From assembly GCA_963575715.1 (NCBI GenBank), contig CAUYTW010000330.1, positions 1 to 55,862 on the forward strand: a DNA stretch of 55,862 nt, in the 5' to 3' direction. Position numbers and translations under genes: made by a program. The stretch's first letter is position 1. Every line of letters starts with the position of its first letter. Below, in pieces: positions 1-10,600 of this stretch. Under the pieces are notes generated by a model. That model saw only the letters and a list, made by a program, of their open reading frames with translations. It had not been told where the DNA came from and did not search any database. Origin of the DNA: Gammaproteobacteria bacterium (GTDB lineage Bacteria > Pseudomonadota > Gammaproteobacteria > CAIRSR01).

Positions 1-118
1 TTTGATCTGGCATGCACTTATCTCTGGCTTCTGTGAGTTCCGCCTAGCATAAAGCAAATCATTTTTCAACCTCCTTTACTGTGAACACGCCCTAATAACA
101 TCGTTTTGAGAAAAAATA

Positions 119-1744
119 ATGAAAATTGGAACAAGGCTTATTCTGGGATTTGCTGTGTGCTTACTGTTTATCGTGATGATCGGCGCTGGTGGACTCTACG
201 AAATAAAAAAACTCGCTGACAAGAGCGACAAGATTGTAGAAGTTGACGCTAACATTGTTGAATATTCCCAACGTATGCGCGCTAACATCAACATGATGCG
301 GCGGTATGAAAAGGACGCCTTTATAGCAATCCCTGACTTAGCTAAAGTCGACGAATACGTCAAGAAATGGAATGAGGTCAGAAACTATTCAAACATGCTC
401 ATGGAATCCCTGGCAAAACTTGAGGATGATCAGAATGATCAAGAGCTTCTGGCATCCATTAAAAAAGATCTTTCATTTTATGAAATCGGATTCAATACGG
501 TCATAGAAAAGATCAAAAGCGGGGCTATCACGGATACTCGTGATGCCAACAAAGTCATTACCGAATATAAGAATGCGACCCACAAAGCTGAGTCCAGCAT
601 CGCTGAGTATGCCGCAGTTCAGGATAAGGTTATGGAAAGGGTCAAAAAAAAGGTCGATGATGATGCGAAAAAATCAATAACTATGGCCATCACAATCATC
701 ATCCTTTCCTTTATCGTTGTTCTGATTATGGTCAACATTATTATCCGTTCCATCAAGCGTCCCCTGACCAAGATCGAAGAACTGGTGAACGATATCGCCC
801 AAGGCGAAGGTGATCTAAGCAAACTCCTTACCTACAACGGGAAAGATGAACTTGGGTCGATCTGCGGTGGCTTTAATCTGTTCATAGAAAAACTTCGTAA
901 CATCATTAGCCAGATATCGAACACTTCCAGTCAGGTTTCATCTGCATCAATCCGATTAAACGCAACTGCTGAACAGATCGCTACCGGTGCCGAAGAGGTT
1001 GCAGCCCAGGCTGGTACCGTTGCAACTGCCGGAGAAGAGATGGCAGCCACCTCGGGTAACATTGCCAAGAACTGCCAAATGGTGGCCGAAGGTGCCCAGA
1101 GGGCATCCCATACGGCACAAAATGGCGTTAAGGTCGTTGAAAAAACTATAAAGGTAATGGGACAGATTGCTGAAAAAGTACAAGAATCGGCTAAGACGGT
1201 TGAAAGCCTTGGAGAACGCTCCGCTCAGATCGGTGCCATCATAGGCACTATTAAAGACATCGCCGATCAAACCAACCTATTGGCACTCAATGCAGCTATT
1301 GAGGCCGCACGCGCCGGTGAGCAGGGTCGTGGTTTTGCCGTTGTAGCCGACGAGGTTCGTGCCCTTGCGGAGCGTACCACCCGAGCTACCCGTGAAATCG
1401 GTGAGATGATAAAAGCCATACAGAACGAAACAAAGTGGGCAGTTGCTGCGATGGGACAAGGAGTCCTCCAGGTTGCCGCCGGTACCATGGAATCCGAAAA
1501 ATCAGGACAGGCGCTCCAAGAAATCCTTGCTCAAGTAAACGATGTTGCTATGCAGATTAACCAGATTGCCACTGCTGCGGAGCAACAGACCGCAACAACC
1601 GGAGAGATTTCAAACAACATGCACCAGATAACCAAAGTCGTGCAACAAACTTCCCATGGCGCACACGAATCTGCGACAGCTGCATCTCAGCTAAACGGAA
1701 ATGCCGAGGAACTTCAGCGCCTTGTCAATCAGTTCAAACTGTGA
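119..1744 (+). CDS. Methyl-accepting chemotaxis protein (transmembrane chemoreceptor)
   Basis: This 541-residue chemoreceptor passes ligand information to the CheA/CheW array at the inner membrane. A first membrane helix lies at about residues 7-27. A periplasmic region of about 160 residues looks like a four-helix bundle sensor. A second membrane helix lies at about 188-210 and is followed by a HAMP domain to about 265. The cytoplasmic hairpin tip carries the highly conserved core around [20 protein letters not shown] and [17 protein letters not shown]. There is no C-terminal pentapeptide for CheR tethering. The ATG has only a weak ribosome site. No che genes are adjacent, so it is an orphan receptor and its ligand cannot be inferred. 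A strong intrinsic terminator follows about 155 bases downstream. Confidence 0.95.
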   Translation: MKIGTRLILGFAVCLLFIVMIGAGGLYEIKKLADKSDKIVEVDANIVEYSQRMRANINMMRRYEKDAFIAIPDLAKVDEYVKKWNEVRNYSNMLMESLAKLEDDQNDQELLASIKKDLSFYEIGFNTVIEKIKSGAITDTRDANKVITEYKNATHKAESSIAEYAAVQDKVMERVKKKVDDDAKKSITMAITIIILSFIVVLIMVNIIIRSIKRPLTKIEELVNDIAQGEGDLSKLLTYNGKDELGSICGGFNLFIEKLRNIISQISNTSSQVSSASIRLNATAEQIATGAEEVAAQAGTVATAGEEMAATSGNIAKNCQMVAEGAQRASHTAQNGVKVVEKTIKVMGQIAEKVQESAKTVESLGERSAQIGAIIGTIKDIADQTNLLALNAAIEAARAGEQGRGFAVVADEVRALAERTTRATREIGEMIKAIQNETKWAVAAMGQGVLQVAAGTMESEKSGQALQEILAQVNDVAMQINQIATAAEQQTATTGEISNNMHQITKVVQQTSHGAHESATAASQLNGNAEELQRLVNQFKL

Positions 1745-1898
1745 CTATTCAACGCTATGCGCTGACGGCTGGTGGTATTGTGTTTGTTTCCGATACATGT
1801 TTGCTAACAAATGCTAACAAATGCACACTGAAGATAACTCTTCAGTGAGGGGGTATCTCCCAATGGTTGTGAAAAGTTACCTTTCCACAACCGCGTAT

Positions 1899-1947
1899 AA
1901 AATAAAGAGAATAGCTTGGTTATCGCTATGCAATCTCTTTATTTTTT
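1899..1947 (+). terminator. Intrinsic terminator downstream of the chemoreceptor
   Basis: A 12-bp perfect stem (AAAATAAAGAGA pairing with TCTCTTTATTTT) has an additional inner stem ATAGC/GCTAT and ends in a T-rich tract. The sequence is symmetric enough to act in both directions. A smaller hairpin (ACTGAAG...CTTCAGT) precedes it near 1826-1846. The rest of 1745-2100 shows no gene. Confidence 0.7.
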
Positions 1948-2101
1948 AGTACCTTAAAGGTTTTATTCTGCAAAGGATTGCTTGCAGAAACCACGTACCT
2001 TTCCGATAACAGCAAATGAATTATAGCTGTAAAATTTCAGTACTGTCAAACTGTTACTATTTTTGAACTATTACCTTAATTTAGACTTTATTAATAATTG
2101 T

Positions 2102-2201
2102 TAGGAGTTACGCAGTTGAATTTCCATGGAAAGTCATCAGATAGGTATCTGATGTAACTGACTGAAAATTTTGAACCTATTTTTCAACTGCGTAACTCCT
2201 A
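2102..2201. repeat. MITE of the TAGGAGTTACGCAGTTG family (copy 1)
   Basis: This 100-bp non-coding element has 17-bp terminal inverted repeats TAGGAGTTACGCAGTTG / CAACTGCGTAACTCCTA. They are identical to the ends of the insertion sequence at 2486-3536. It is flanked by a perfect 6-bp direct repeat AATTGT, the same target-duplication length as the full element. It carries no transposase, so it is probably mobilised in trans by the related full-length element. Confidence 0.85.
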
Positions 2202-2250
2202 AATTGTAAGTAATGATTAACAAATCAGATACTATGCGTGAACCTTCCAT

Positions 2251-2268
2251 TAGGTGGCAACTTGGGTT
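2251..2268. repeat. Solitary IS982-like terminal repeat
   Basis: TAGGTGGCAACTTGGGTT matches, in inverse orientation, the AACCCAAGTTGCCACCTA end seen at 25523, 40795 and 55809. No partner end is visible nearby. Just beyond it, 2268-2294 (TTTATATAGCTAGAGC and on) is complementary to 4243-4272. IS1 therefore appears to have landed inside a small palindromic repeat. Confidence 0.5.
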
Positions 2269-2485
2269 TATATAGCTAGAGCACCATAAAATGAACATAC
2301 CATACCACAGATCCTGCAGGTGGTTGCTATCTTCCGGATTCCAGCAGATATCCATTTGGTAGTGCTCTAATCTATAGGATCTTATGAGAAGTTATCCATT
2401 TTGATTGACAGGAAGCGCGGCATTATAGTGATGTATAAAATACCAAATTGCCCCAATATGATTGGCTAATTTTTTTGAAAATGAC

Positions 2486-3536
2486 TAGGAGTTACGCAGT
2501 TGCCGGTATTGGCAGAATATAAAGAGGAGCGGTTAAATAATCACGAACCGCATTTCGTACAATACGAGCTTTAGCTTCTATTTCACTAATCCCTGTACGA
2601 AAGAAAAATCGTTCCAAACGTATGAAAGCTCGAATTGAGAATCCAATATGATTCTTTTGAGCACGAGCGCCGCGAGCTTGGCAACGCTCAACGCCACAAG
2701 TCTGTTTTAGGTTGCGATGATAAACCTCAATCATCCAACCGCGTTCAGCTAGACTTTGGCGTGTCATATTCGACATAGAAAAGTTATTGGTTGCCCAGTA
2801 TTCCATGTCGCCGTTTGTTGCGACAATCTGAAACGCTCGAACCAAACCAACTCCTTTTAAGGATACGACTTGCCCTCCTGGCAAAAGATTCACCGTATTA
2901 ATCGCACGATTCCGCGTGCCATCCGGATTAATTAATCGGTTAGATTTTAACCGAGTGAGATAATCCCATCCTAAATCTTTAATTAACTTAAGATTTTCAA
3001 TACTACCGTACCAACTGTCAAATACTACGGCAGATGGTGTAAAATCGCGTTCCTGTGCGATGTTTAACATGGCTCGAAAATGATCGTTTTTGGTCAAATT
3101 ATCCGAGCTTTTATTGTAAATCCGATAATCACAGGGGATGTAACTATCGCCGTCCGTCCAAAGCAGGGTAATCAGATTAATTCCTTGAACAGTCGCGTGG
3201 TGTTTACCTGACCAATGATAATTGACCAGGTCTATTTGACGCGCATATGGTTTATCAAGGGTCGAATCATCAATTACCAAAATGCCCCCGGCTTTATTAA
3301 TAAGCGGTTCGACTTCCCGCCATAATTCATCTGAATTTGGCTCCTCGCGGTATAAAATCCGGGTAAACGCATCATGCGCGGGGGGTGCATCTATTATCGG
3401 AGATACCTTTGCGGCCTCCGAACAAGAATAAGAGCGCGGCGTCGCGATCAAAAACTGAATGTAATCCTCTGCGGTGCATTTAGGTAGGTTCATTGTTGTA
3501 TTTTAACACAATTTTCTTTCAACTGCGTAACTCCTA
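2486..3536 (-). mobile_element. 1051-bp DDE insertion sequence nested in IS1; parent of the MITE family
   Basis: Perfect 17-bp terminal inverted repeats TAGGAGTTACGCAGTTG lie at 2486-2502 and 3520-3536. The flanks are AATGAC on both sides (2480-2485 and 3537-3542). Removing the element and one copy of that hexamer restores the IS1 transposase frame exactly, which fixes both the boundaries and the 6-bp target duplication. It carries one transposase and no passenger. At least seven transposase-less elements in this window share its ends. Confidence 0.93.
2492..3493 (-). CDS. DDE transposase, IS4/IS701-like
   Basis: This 333-residue transposase is intact. Candidate catalytic residues are Asp75 or Asp76 (ILVIDDSTLDKPYA), Asp159 (VVFDSWYGS) and Glu256 (MIEVYHRNLKQ). 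The YHRNLK block resembles the Y-(2)-R-(3)-E/K signature region of IS4-superfamily enzymes. Its TAA stop codon lies inside the left terminal repeat, so the gene fills nearly the whole element. The IDD-ST-DKP motif recalls IS701-type proteins. The 6-bp target duplication differs from the 4 bp usual for IS701, so the exact family is left open. Confidence 0.88.
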   Translation of the reverse strand: MNLPKCTAEDYIQFLIATPRSYSCSEAAKVSPIIDAPPAHDAFTRILYREEPNSDELWREVEPLINKAGGILVIDDSTLDKPYARQIDLVNYHWSGKHHATVQGINLITLLWTDGDSYIPCDYRIYNKSSDNLTKNDHFRAMLNIAQERDFTPSAVVFDSWYGSIENLKLIKDLGWDYLTRLKSNRLINPDGTRNRAINTVNLLPGGQVVSLKGVGLVRAFQIVATNGDMEYWATNNFSMSNMTRQSLAERGWMIEVYHRNLKQTCGVERCQARGARAQKNHIGFSIRAFIRLERFFFRTGISEIEAKARIVRNAVRDYLTAPLYILPIPATA

Positions 3537-4271
3537 AATGACAATGCTTTTCTCACCAATCTCGAAATTCGTTGACGGAGGGTGAGATTAAATCTTTCAA
3601 TATGGTTGGTTTGACCGCTTTCCTTACCAATCGCGTGATGGCGTTTCGAGGGAAAAATTGCTGCGTAAGCGGCCCAAAAATCCGTGTAACTCACCGCGCA
3701 TTGACGATAGACGGGGGGCAAGGAATCCCATAAGGCGCGTGCGGATTGCTCGCTGCGATCGCCAATATAAATTCCAACAATTTCTCGGGTATCCCGATCG
3801 ATGGCAAGCCAAACCCATTGTTTCTTTTCCTTTTTTCCAACAAATGACCAAAGTTCATCGCACTCCATGGTGAGTCTTCCCTTTGATTTTCTCTTGACTT
3901 CCAGGGTACGCGGGGTTCGTGCGTATTTTTCATTGACATATTTTTGAAGCCAAGATTCGGAAACTCCTACTACTCGCGCAATCCCCGCCAAAGAAATTCG
4001 CTCCAGCAAAAGATGATCAATTAATTCTTTTTTCTCATCAGAAATTGGCCCCTTTTCCGGGATTAATACAAATTGTCGACCACATTCATTACACCGATAC
4101 ATCTGTTTACCAGTTGCATTAAAACCATTTTTTACAACCATTTCAGATTTGCAATTTGGGCAGCACATAGAAAACTCCTAAACTTTGTATAAAAATACCG
4201 AAATGGAACGTTAACTCATCCTATAGATTGGGGCACTACCATCCATTTTATGGTTGTTTAGCTCTATATAA

Positions 4272-4410
4272 ATTACCCCACGGCTAAAGCCTACTTTACC
4301 AGCCTGAGCCACAAAACATCGTGGCTACGTTGCAACCAAGAACAAGACTCACCTACGAATGCTTCCTCCTGCCTGTCGGCAGACAGGCAGTTCGTAGCTC
4401 TGAAAGCGGC
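4272..4410. repeat. Hairpin-rich intergenic repeat (ACGAATGCTTCCTC type)
   Basis: It contains the shared string CAAGACTCACCTACGAATGC, also found at 46838-46860, and a GAGCC..GGCTACGTTGCAACC stem related to 11165-11200. A strong hairpin CTGCCTGTC/GACAGGCAG lies at 4369-4390. Motifs such as CCACGGCTAAAGCC resemble the structured right ends of IS200/IS605-type elements, but no tnpA or tnpB is present. Confidence 0.55.
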
Positions 4411-4424
4411 AGGTGCAGACAACC

Positions 4425-4561
4425 TTAGAGGCTGTATAAAAACTAGCCGTTTGATTATTAAAGAACAATTACAAGATTAAGTCCTCGTTATCGTTTTTCA
4501 TCTGTATCCATGCGAATAGGATGCTGATTCGCAAGGTAGTAGTTTTTGTACTGTCTCTTTA
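4425..4561. repeat. MITE of the AGAGGCTGTACAAAAA family (copy 1)
   Basis: The ends are TTAGAGGCTGTATAAAAAC and GTTTTTGTACTGTCTCTTTA. The interior (AAGATTAAGTCCTCGTTATC, CGAATAGGATGCTGATTCGC) is the reverse complement of the interior of 19376-19511, so the two are inverted copies of one non-autonomous element. Neither copy encodes a protein. Confidence 0.75.
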
Positions 4562-4825
4562 GGAGTAGACGAAACGGTTTGTCGCAAGGTTCAAAATCTT
4601 GTCCTGCGCGAAGTCGCAGGAATCGAACTGAAGCTGCGTTGCAACTTTAGCGAGGGGAGCCACACCACAAAGTGTGCGTCACTTGGGCCGCGTAAGGGTT
4701 GACAGCCGGGAAAGACCGGCAACTTCACTTCAATTTCAACTGCAAGAACAAACAGGAGGCGGCGCTTCCTCTCCCATGGCTAAAGCCAGCGGTTTTAGCG
4801 CCGAATTTGGATGAAATAGTGGACA

Positions 4826-5293
4826 GTCAGGAACGCCACGCCTAAAGGCGGGGGTTTGAGAAGTCAAATTCACAAGTTCAGAACTTGACTAGCCTGAGTC
4901 CAAAGTATCGGACTACGTTTTTGGAGTCATGATACCTGCGGATGCGTGCCAGTCCGCAGCTCTGTCGCTCACCGTTAAATCTCTTAGAGGGTTATATTCC
5001 CCGCCGCTTGCGGCGTACGAAAATACAGTGTCTGATAAGGCACTGTAAAACGAAGGTGAGCCGCATAGCGTGCGAACCGTAGTGCAAAAATACCCCGCCG
5101 CTTGCGGCGGGGTTGTTTATCATCTTTAATGGGGTTAAGGAAGTGCGGTTAGCGGAACAGAGCTGCTGAAAACATTGGCGAGGCAAACATAACCGGCGCA
5201 AGCCGAGTTGCCCTTACAGGCTGACAGCCGGGAAAGACCGGCTCCTAATTCTGAAAACCGCCCGCTTTCCTCCCTGCCCGGCTAAAGCCGGGG
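4826..5293. repeat. Long structured repeat, copy A, carrying a 141-bp insert
   Basis: The segment is the reverse complement of 21424-21749 apart from a 141-bp insertion at 4979-5119. It contains nested palindromes such as CCACGCCTAAAGGCGGGGG, GAAGTCAAATTCACAAGTTC, AGTCCAAAGTATCGGACT and GCCGGGAAAGACCGGC. The terminal CGCCTAAAGGCG and GGCTAAAGCC hairpins resemble IS200/IS605-type right ends. No tnpB remains. Non-coding by inspection. Confidence 0.75.
4979..5119. mobile_element. 141-bp hairpin-ended mobile element (copy 1)
   Basis: It is identical over 141 bp to 23874-24014. It has an imperfect hairpin near the left end (CCGCCGCTTGCGGCG) and a perfect CCCCGCCGCTTGCGGCGGGG hairpin near the right end, plus an inner stem ACAGTG...CACTGT. 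The uninterrupted site survives at about 21590-21605 in the inverted copy B. No net target duplication is seen there. Hairpin ends without duplication suggest an IS200/IS605-type non-autonomous element (PATE-like). Confidence 0.75.
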
Positions 5294-5387
5294 TGGCTCT
5301 CTCGCCGGCATTTGGTGAGTGAATGATATACAATATACGCCTTGTTGCCATCCTCAATAACTTCAACTTTTTCAGGAATAGCTACTG

Positions 5388-5957
5388 ATGCATACCACTT
5401 TAATCAACACCGAAATCCAGCCTTTCAAGGCTACCGCTTATCAGAACGGTAAGTTTGAGTCGGTGACCGACGCCGACCTAAAAGGCAAATGGTCCGTAGT
5501 ATTTTTCTATCCTGCTGATTTTACTTTTGTTTGTCCGACCGAGCTGGGTGACTTGGCCAGCAGTTACGCTGAATTTAAGAAACTAGGCGTAGAAATCTAC
5601 GCAGTATCCACTGATACCCATTTTACCCACAAGGCCTGGCACGATACCTCGGAAACCATCGGCAAGATTCAGTTCCCGATGGTGGGCGATCCAACCGGAA
5701 CAATTACACGTAATTTCGGCGTGATGATTGAGACCGCTGGTTTGGCTGAACGCGGTACTTTCGTCATCGACCCGCAAGGAAAAATTCAAATCATCGAGAT
5801 TACAGCCGGTGGCATTGGCCGCGACGCCTCCGAATTGCTGCGCAAGGTCAAGGCTGCTCAGTACGTCGCGTCTCACCCCGGAGAAGTGTGCCCGGCCAAG
5901 TGGAAGGAAGGTGATGCTACCCTGACGCCATCGCTGGATTTAGTCGGCAAGATTTAA
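5388..5957 (+). CDS. ahpC: Alkyl hydroperoxide reductase subunit C (2-Cys peroxiredoxin)
   Basis: AhpC reduces hydrogen peroxide, organic peroxides and peroxynitrite in the cytoplasm and is recycled by AhpF. At 189 residues it has the family's typical length. The peroxidatic cysteine is Cys49 in DFTFVCPTE and the resolving cysteine is Cys168 in [10 protein letters not shown]. The [13 protein letters not shown] region is also typical of AhpC. The ATG at 5388 is preceded by AGGAAT. ahpF follows 80 bases downstream with a hairpin between the two genes. OxyR control is common for this pair, but I could not identify an operator in the short upstream region 5294-5387. Confidence 0.97.
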   Translation: MHTTLINTEIQPFKATAYQNGKFESVTDADLKGKWSVVFFYPADFTFVCPTELGDLASSYAEFKKLGVEIYAVSTDTHFTHKAWHDTSETIGKIQFPMVGDPTGTITRNFGVMIETAGLAERGTFVIDPQGKIQIIEITAGGIGRDASELLRKVKAAQYVASHPGEVCPAKWKEGDATLTPSLDLVGKI

Positions 5958-5973
5958 GGCATTACGATCCTTG

Positions 5974-6011
5974 GGCGTCGGTTGCTTCAGGCACCGACGC
6001 CTTTTTTATTT
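5974..6011 (+). terminator. Intrinsic terminator or attenuator between ahpC and ahpF
   Basis: A 9-bp stem GGCGTCGGT / ACCGACGCC with a short loop is followed directly by a run of T residues. Lying between ahpC and ahpF, it probably lowers ahpF expression relative to ahpC, which fits the excess of AhpC normally found in cells. Confidence 0.8.
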
Positions 6012-6037
6012 TTTATTCGCCATTTCAGGAAAACGCC

Positions 6038-7585
6038 ATGATCGACGCGAACCTTAAAATTCAATTAAAAACCTATCTCGAAAAGCTCGTGGTGCCCATC
6101 GAATTGGTTGCGTCACTCGATGACACGCCGAAATCGGGCGAAATGCGCGCCTTGCTGGAAGATATCGCCAGCCTGTCCAGCAAGGTGAGCTTGCTGGACA
6201 ACGGCAAGGATGCCCGCCGTCCGTCGTTTTCGATTAGCCGCGTCGGTGAATCGCCCCGCATTCGCTTTGCCGCCATTCCCATGGGACATGAATTCACTTC
6301 CTTGGTTCTGGCACTGCTTCAAGTCAGCGGCTATCCGCCCAGGATCGAGCCGGACGTAATTGAACAAATTCGTGCGCTGGCGGGCGAGTTTCATTTTGAG
6401 ACTTATATCTCGTTGTCCTGCCAAAACTGCCCGGAGGTAGTCCAGGCACTCAACATCATGGCGGTAATCAATCCCAATGTCAGCCATATCATGATTGATG
6501 GCTCCCTGTTCCTAGACGAAGTGAACAAGAAACAGATCATGGCCGTGCCCAGTGTCTACCTGAATGGCCAGACTTTTGCGCAAGGCCGACTTGGTATAGG
6601 AGAAATTCTCGCCAAGCTGGATAGCGGCATGGTGATGCGCGAGGCTGCCAAACTGGCGAGCAAGGAGCCATTTGATGTATTGGTAGTCGGGGGTGGACCA
6701 GCTGGAGCGGCGGCAGCGGTGTACGCCGCGCGCAAGGGCTTGCGCGTTGGAGTGGTGGCGGAACGTTTTGGTGGTCAGGTGCTCGATACCATGGCCATCG
6801 AAAACTTGATTTCGGTGACCCATACCGAAGGCCCGCGCCTGGCACGTGCGCTGGAAGAGCATGTGCGCCAATATGAGATTGATATCATGAACCTGCAACG
6901 CGCCGCCGCATTGGTACCAGGGGAAAAAGGCGGGCTGCATGAAATCAGGCTCGCCAATGGTGCGACACTGACAGCCAAGGCAGTCATCATCGCCACCGGC
7001 GCGCGCTGGCGTGAGATGAATGTCCCTGGCGAAAAAAAATATCTTGGCCGGGGCGTGGCGTACTGCCCGCATTGCGACGGGCCGTTATTCAAGGGCAAGC
7101 GGGTGGCCGTGGTTGGCGGCGGCAATTCCGCAATCGAAGCGGCGATAGATCTGGCCGGGATCGTGGCTCATGTCACTTTGTTATCGCGGAGCACTTTACG
7201 CGCCGATGCCGTGCTGCAAAAAAAATTTTTCAGTCTTCCCAATATCACCGCACTCAACAACGCTCCGATTACGGAAGTAACCGGCGACGACAACAAGGTC
7301 AATGGCTTGGTTTATACGGATCGAATTAGCGGTGAACGCCGAGCAATCGAACTGGAAGGCATTTTTGTTCAGATCGGTCTCTTGTCCAGCAGCGATTGGC
7401 TCAAGGGTACGCTGGATCTTTCCTACCAGGGCGAGATCGTGGTAGACGCACGGTGCCAAACCTCGTTGCCGGGGGTGTTCGCAGCTGGCGATTGCACCAC
7501 GGTACCCTATAAACAAATCATCATCGCCATGGGTGAGGGTGCAAAAGCCAGTTTGACCGCGTTTGATTACTTGATGTTGCGTTAA
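6038..7585 (+). CDS. ahpF: Alkyl hydroperoxide reductase subunit F (NADH-dependent flavoprotein)
   Basis: AhpF passes electrons from NADH through FAD and two disulfide centres to AhpC. At 515 residues it is close to the usual length of about 520. The N-terminal tandem thioredoxin-like domain carries CQNC near residue 128. An FAD-binding [17 protein letters not shown] lies near 214, the thioredoxin-reductase-type CPHCDG redox centre near 346, an NAD-binding [10 protein letters not shown] near 358, and a C-terminal AAGDCT motif. The start is supported by AGGA nine bases upstream. It forms an operon-like pair with ahpC. It converges with the next gene, and a GCTCGCC/GGCGAGC hairpin (7638-7657) lies between the two stops. 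Confidence 0.97.
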   Translation: MIDANLKIQLKTYLEKLVVPIELVASLDDTPKSGEMRALLEDIASLSSKVSLLDNGKDARRPSFSISRVGESPRIRFAAIPMGHEFTSLVLALLQVSGYPPRIEPDVIEQIRALAGEFHFETYISLSCQNCPEVVQALNIMAVINPNVSHIMIDGSLFLDEVNKKQIMAVPSVYLNGQTFAQGRLGIGEILAKLDSGMVMREAAKLASKEPFDVLVVGGGPAGAAAAVYAARKGLRVGVVAERFGGQVLDTMAIENLISVTHTEGPRLARALEEHVRQYEIDIMNLQRAAALVPGEKGGLHEIRLANGATLTAKAVIIATGARWREMNVPGEKKYLGRGVAYCPHCDGPLFKGKRVAVVGGGNSAIEAAIDLAGIVAHVTLLSRSTLRADAVLQKKFFSLPNITALNNAPITEVTGDDNKVNGLVYTDRISGERRAIELEGIFVQIGLLSSSDWLKGTLDLSYQGEIVVDARCQTSLPGVFAAGDCTTVPYKQIIIAMGEGAKASLTAFDYLMLR

Positions 7586-7637
7586 TTGCGATCAGGTTGG
7601 GTTCCGTCGCTTTGGAGTCCACCGCTAATGCTTGGTC

Positions 7638-7657
7638 GCTCGCCTGCCATGGCGAGC
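7638..7657. terminator. Hairpin between convergent genes
   Basis: A 7-bp stem GCTCGCC / GGCGAGC with a 6-base loop lies between the stop codons of ahpF and the convergent DUF2126 gene. It has no clear T-run on either strand, so terminator function is likely by position but not certain. Confidence 0.4.
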
Positions 7658-7665
7658 TTCCATGA

Positions 7666-10600
7666 TTAAACAGGTGGTATTCGGCGCAAATCAAGCGTGT
7701 GTGGATATTCCCCGGCGGGTTCTTCCGTCGGTGGTGGCATGGGACCAATCCGCGCATCGTCGCGCAAGAAACGCGACAAGGTTCTGACCCAGGGTTGCGG
7801 GGTAAAGCTGCCCGGACTATGCCCGATGCTCGAAAAACGACTGTGACGGCGTGCTTCCGCTTCGTTGACGTTGACCGGGAAGGTTTCATAATGGCGTCCT
7901 CCCGGATGCGTGACCTGGTAAACACAACCTGCAATCGCACGTCCATTCCAGAGATCAACCAGGTCGAAGGTCAACGGCGTGTGTGCCTTGATGGTCGGAT
8001 GGAGTGCGGAGGGCGGCTGCCATGCCCGATAGCGAACTCCGGCGACGTATTCGCCATGGGTGCCGGTATTGCGTAACGGAACACGGCGGCCATTGCACGC
8101 TAGGGCGTAGCGGCCATCGGTCAAATCGGTAAATTTGATCTGAAGACGCTCCATGGAAGAATCCACAAAACGCGCGGTACCCTGCCTGGTGGTTTCTTCG
8201 CCCAGAACTGGCCAGGGTTCGATGGCAGCGCGCAATTCCAGTTCAACATCCTTGAATCGCAAATTTCCCAAGATCGGAAAACGGAACTCCAGAAAAGGCG
8301 CGAACCATTCGATCTGAAAGGGATAACCAGCGGCGTTCAAATCTTCCAGCACTTCTTTCAGATCGCTCCAGAGATAATGGGGAAGCATCCAGCGATCATG
8401 CAGTTCGGTGCCCCAACGCACTAGAGAATGCGCGTAAGGGTGCGCCCAGCAACGTGCCACCACAGCGCGTAAAAGCAGAATTTGTGCCAGTGACATCCGG
8501 GCATGTGGCGGCATTTCAAAGGCGCGAAATTCGATGATCCCCTGTCGTCCCGAGGCACTGTCGGGAGAATATAATTTATCGATGCAAAATTCGGCACGAT
8601 GCGTATTTCCCGTCAGATCGGTGAGCAGATGGCGAAATAATCGATCCACAATCCAGGGTTGACCGGCATCACGGGGTGGAATTTGATCAAAGGCAATTTC
8701 CAATTCGTGCAGCAGTTCTGGCCGTGCCTCGTCAACACGCGGCGCCTGACTGGTAGGACCGACGAATAGCCCCGAAAAGAAATACGACAGGCCGGGGTGA
8801 TGTTGCCAATACGTAATCAGACTCCGCAGTAAATCCGGTCGGCGGAGAAAAGGACTGTCGGCGGGCGTGCTTCCGCCCAGGGTCACATGATTGCCACCAC
8901 CCGTTCCCGCGTGACGGCCATCAAGCATGAATTTTTCCGTGCCTAGCCGCGATTGTCGTGCTTCCTCGTACAAGGTTTCGGTATTGGCGACCAGTTCATC
9001 CCAGGTATGAGCGGGATGAATGTTGACCTCGATAACCCCTGGATCTGGGGTGACCAAGAGCTTTTCCAGGCGTCCATCATTGGGTGGCGCGTAGCCTTCC
9101 ACCACCACGGGCAGCGCAAGCATGGCGGCGGTCAGTTCCACGGCGGCGATTAATTCGAGCGCGGGTTCGAGACGCGGTAACGGCGGTAAAAAAACATGCA
9201 GGCAACCGCCTCGGACCTCGACACACAAAGCGGTGTGTGGTATTTCGTTGGGCTGAGGATCTGCCTCAGTCTTTCGTTCCGTAATTTTTCGTTCAAAATC
9301 ATAGGAACGAGCGGCGATTTCATCATGAAGATCAGTTAGCGGGATTAGCGGGGCAAAGGGGTCGATTTCCGTTTCCAGCTCGCGTTCCTCTTCGGCCACC
9401 CAGGGCAACGAAGCAATCGGAAGCCGCAGTCCCAACGGAGAATCCCCCGGCAACAGGTATAAACGACTACGACGAAATTCCCATTGCGCGGATTTCCAAT
9501 CCTGCGATGATTCTTCCCATATTAGTGGCAGGCAATATCCTCGTGGATTATCCAGGCCGCGCGACAGTTTTTCCGCAAGCGAGCGGCGATCCAGGGTATC
9601 GTTCAGACTAGCGATGTCAGGATCAAGATTAATTGGTTCCTCAGCCTCACGCAGTAAATAATACAAGCCATCCTCATAAGCGGGAATGACATAAGCACCA
9701 TCAATCCCCAAATGTCGTGCCAGGTGTTCGCTAAAACGCTGTGCATCGTCAATTCTGTGGCCATAATCACGCCGCGCCTCGGCCAGCCATTGTTCATCAC
9801 GCCAAACGGGCAAGCCGTCCTTACGCCAATAGAGTCCCAAGGCCCAACGGGGTAGTGGCTCGCCGGGATACCATTTCCCCTGCGAGTTGTGCAACAGGCC
9901 AAACGGTGCGAATTGCTTCTTTAGACGCCGGATTAACACTTCTGCACGTTCACGTTTATGTGCGCCCAGCGCGGTAGTAGTCCATTCATTAGCATCCATG
10001 TCGTCAATGGAAACAAAAGTGGGTTCGCCTCCCTGGGTGAGTCGTACATCCAGGCATGTCAATTGTTCATCCACCAATCGTCCGAGAGCCTGAATATGCA
10101 GCCATTGCTCATCGCTGTAGGGTTTGGTAACGCGCGGAGTTTCCTTGAAACGAGTCACCGTGTTGCTGTAACTGAAATCGACCCCGCAAGGGTCGGTATG
10201 GCCGTCGATGGGTGCGGCATCGGAAGGATGGGGCGTACACGCCAGGGGAATATGTCCTTCTCCGGCGAATAATCCCGAAGTTGGATCTAGACCAATCCAT
10301 CCCGCACCTGGAATATAGACTTCAGCCCAAGCATGTAGATCGGTGAAATCCTGATTGGGTCCCGAGGGGCCATCCAGCGATTTTTCATCGGCGGCAAGTT
10401 GTATCAGGTATCCAGAGACAAAACGCGCCGCCAGACCCAGTCGTCGCAAGATTTGGACTAATAACCAGCCGGTATCACGGCAGGAACCACTTGCCTTGGC
10501 CAAAGTTTCCTCACAACTCTGAACACCGGGTTCAAGGCGTATGGTGTAATTAATCCGCTGCTGTACCTGGCGGTTTATTTCCACCAGGAAGTCAACGGCG

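Larger units (their letters stand above)
2392..4168 (-). pseudogene. IS1-family transposase, disrupted
   Basis: The gene starts at 4168 and reads to 3537, where the inner insertion sequence interrupts it. It resumes at 2479 and stops at 2392. Joining these parts gives 720 bases, or 239 residues, in a single frame. Zinc-finger cysteines are present near the N-terminus (CPNC, CNEC), then a helix-turn-helix, then the DDE region including MECDELWSFVG, YTDFWAAY and a C-terminal NHIGAIWYFIHHYN. Unlike classical IS1 no InsA/InsB frameshift is needed, as in the single-ORF IS1 subgroup. Because the target duplication restores no frame, the gene is inactive as it stands. Confidence 0.92.
2358..4240 (-). 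mobile_element. IS1-family element, split by a second insertion sequence
   Basis: The 23-bp ends GGTAGTGCTCTAATCTATAG and the reverse complement of 4218-4240 match at 21 positions. The element is flanked by a perfect 8-bp target duplication ATCCATTT (2350-2357 and 4241-4248), the usual length for IS1. Subtracting the inner 1051-bp element and one copy of its 6-bp target duplication leaves 826 bp, an ordinary IS1-like size. The single transposase gene reads on the minus strand without a programmed frameshift. Confidence 0.92.

Noticed and set aside
4992-5201. 69-residue minus-strand frame sharing its C-terminal 43 residues with the broken ATPase frame
   Set aside because: The shared residues are encoded by the 141-bp mobile element, not by a gene; the N-terminal part is structured repeat.
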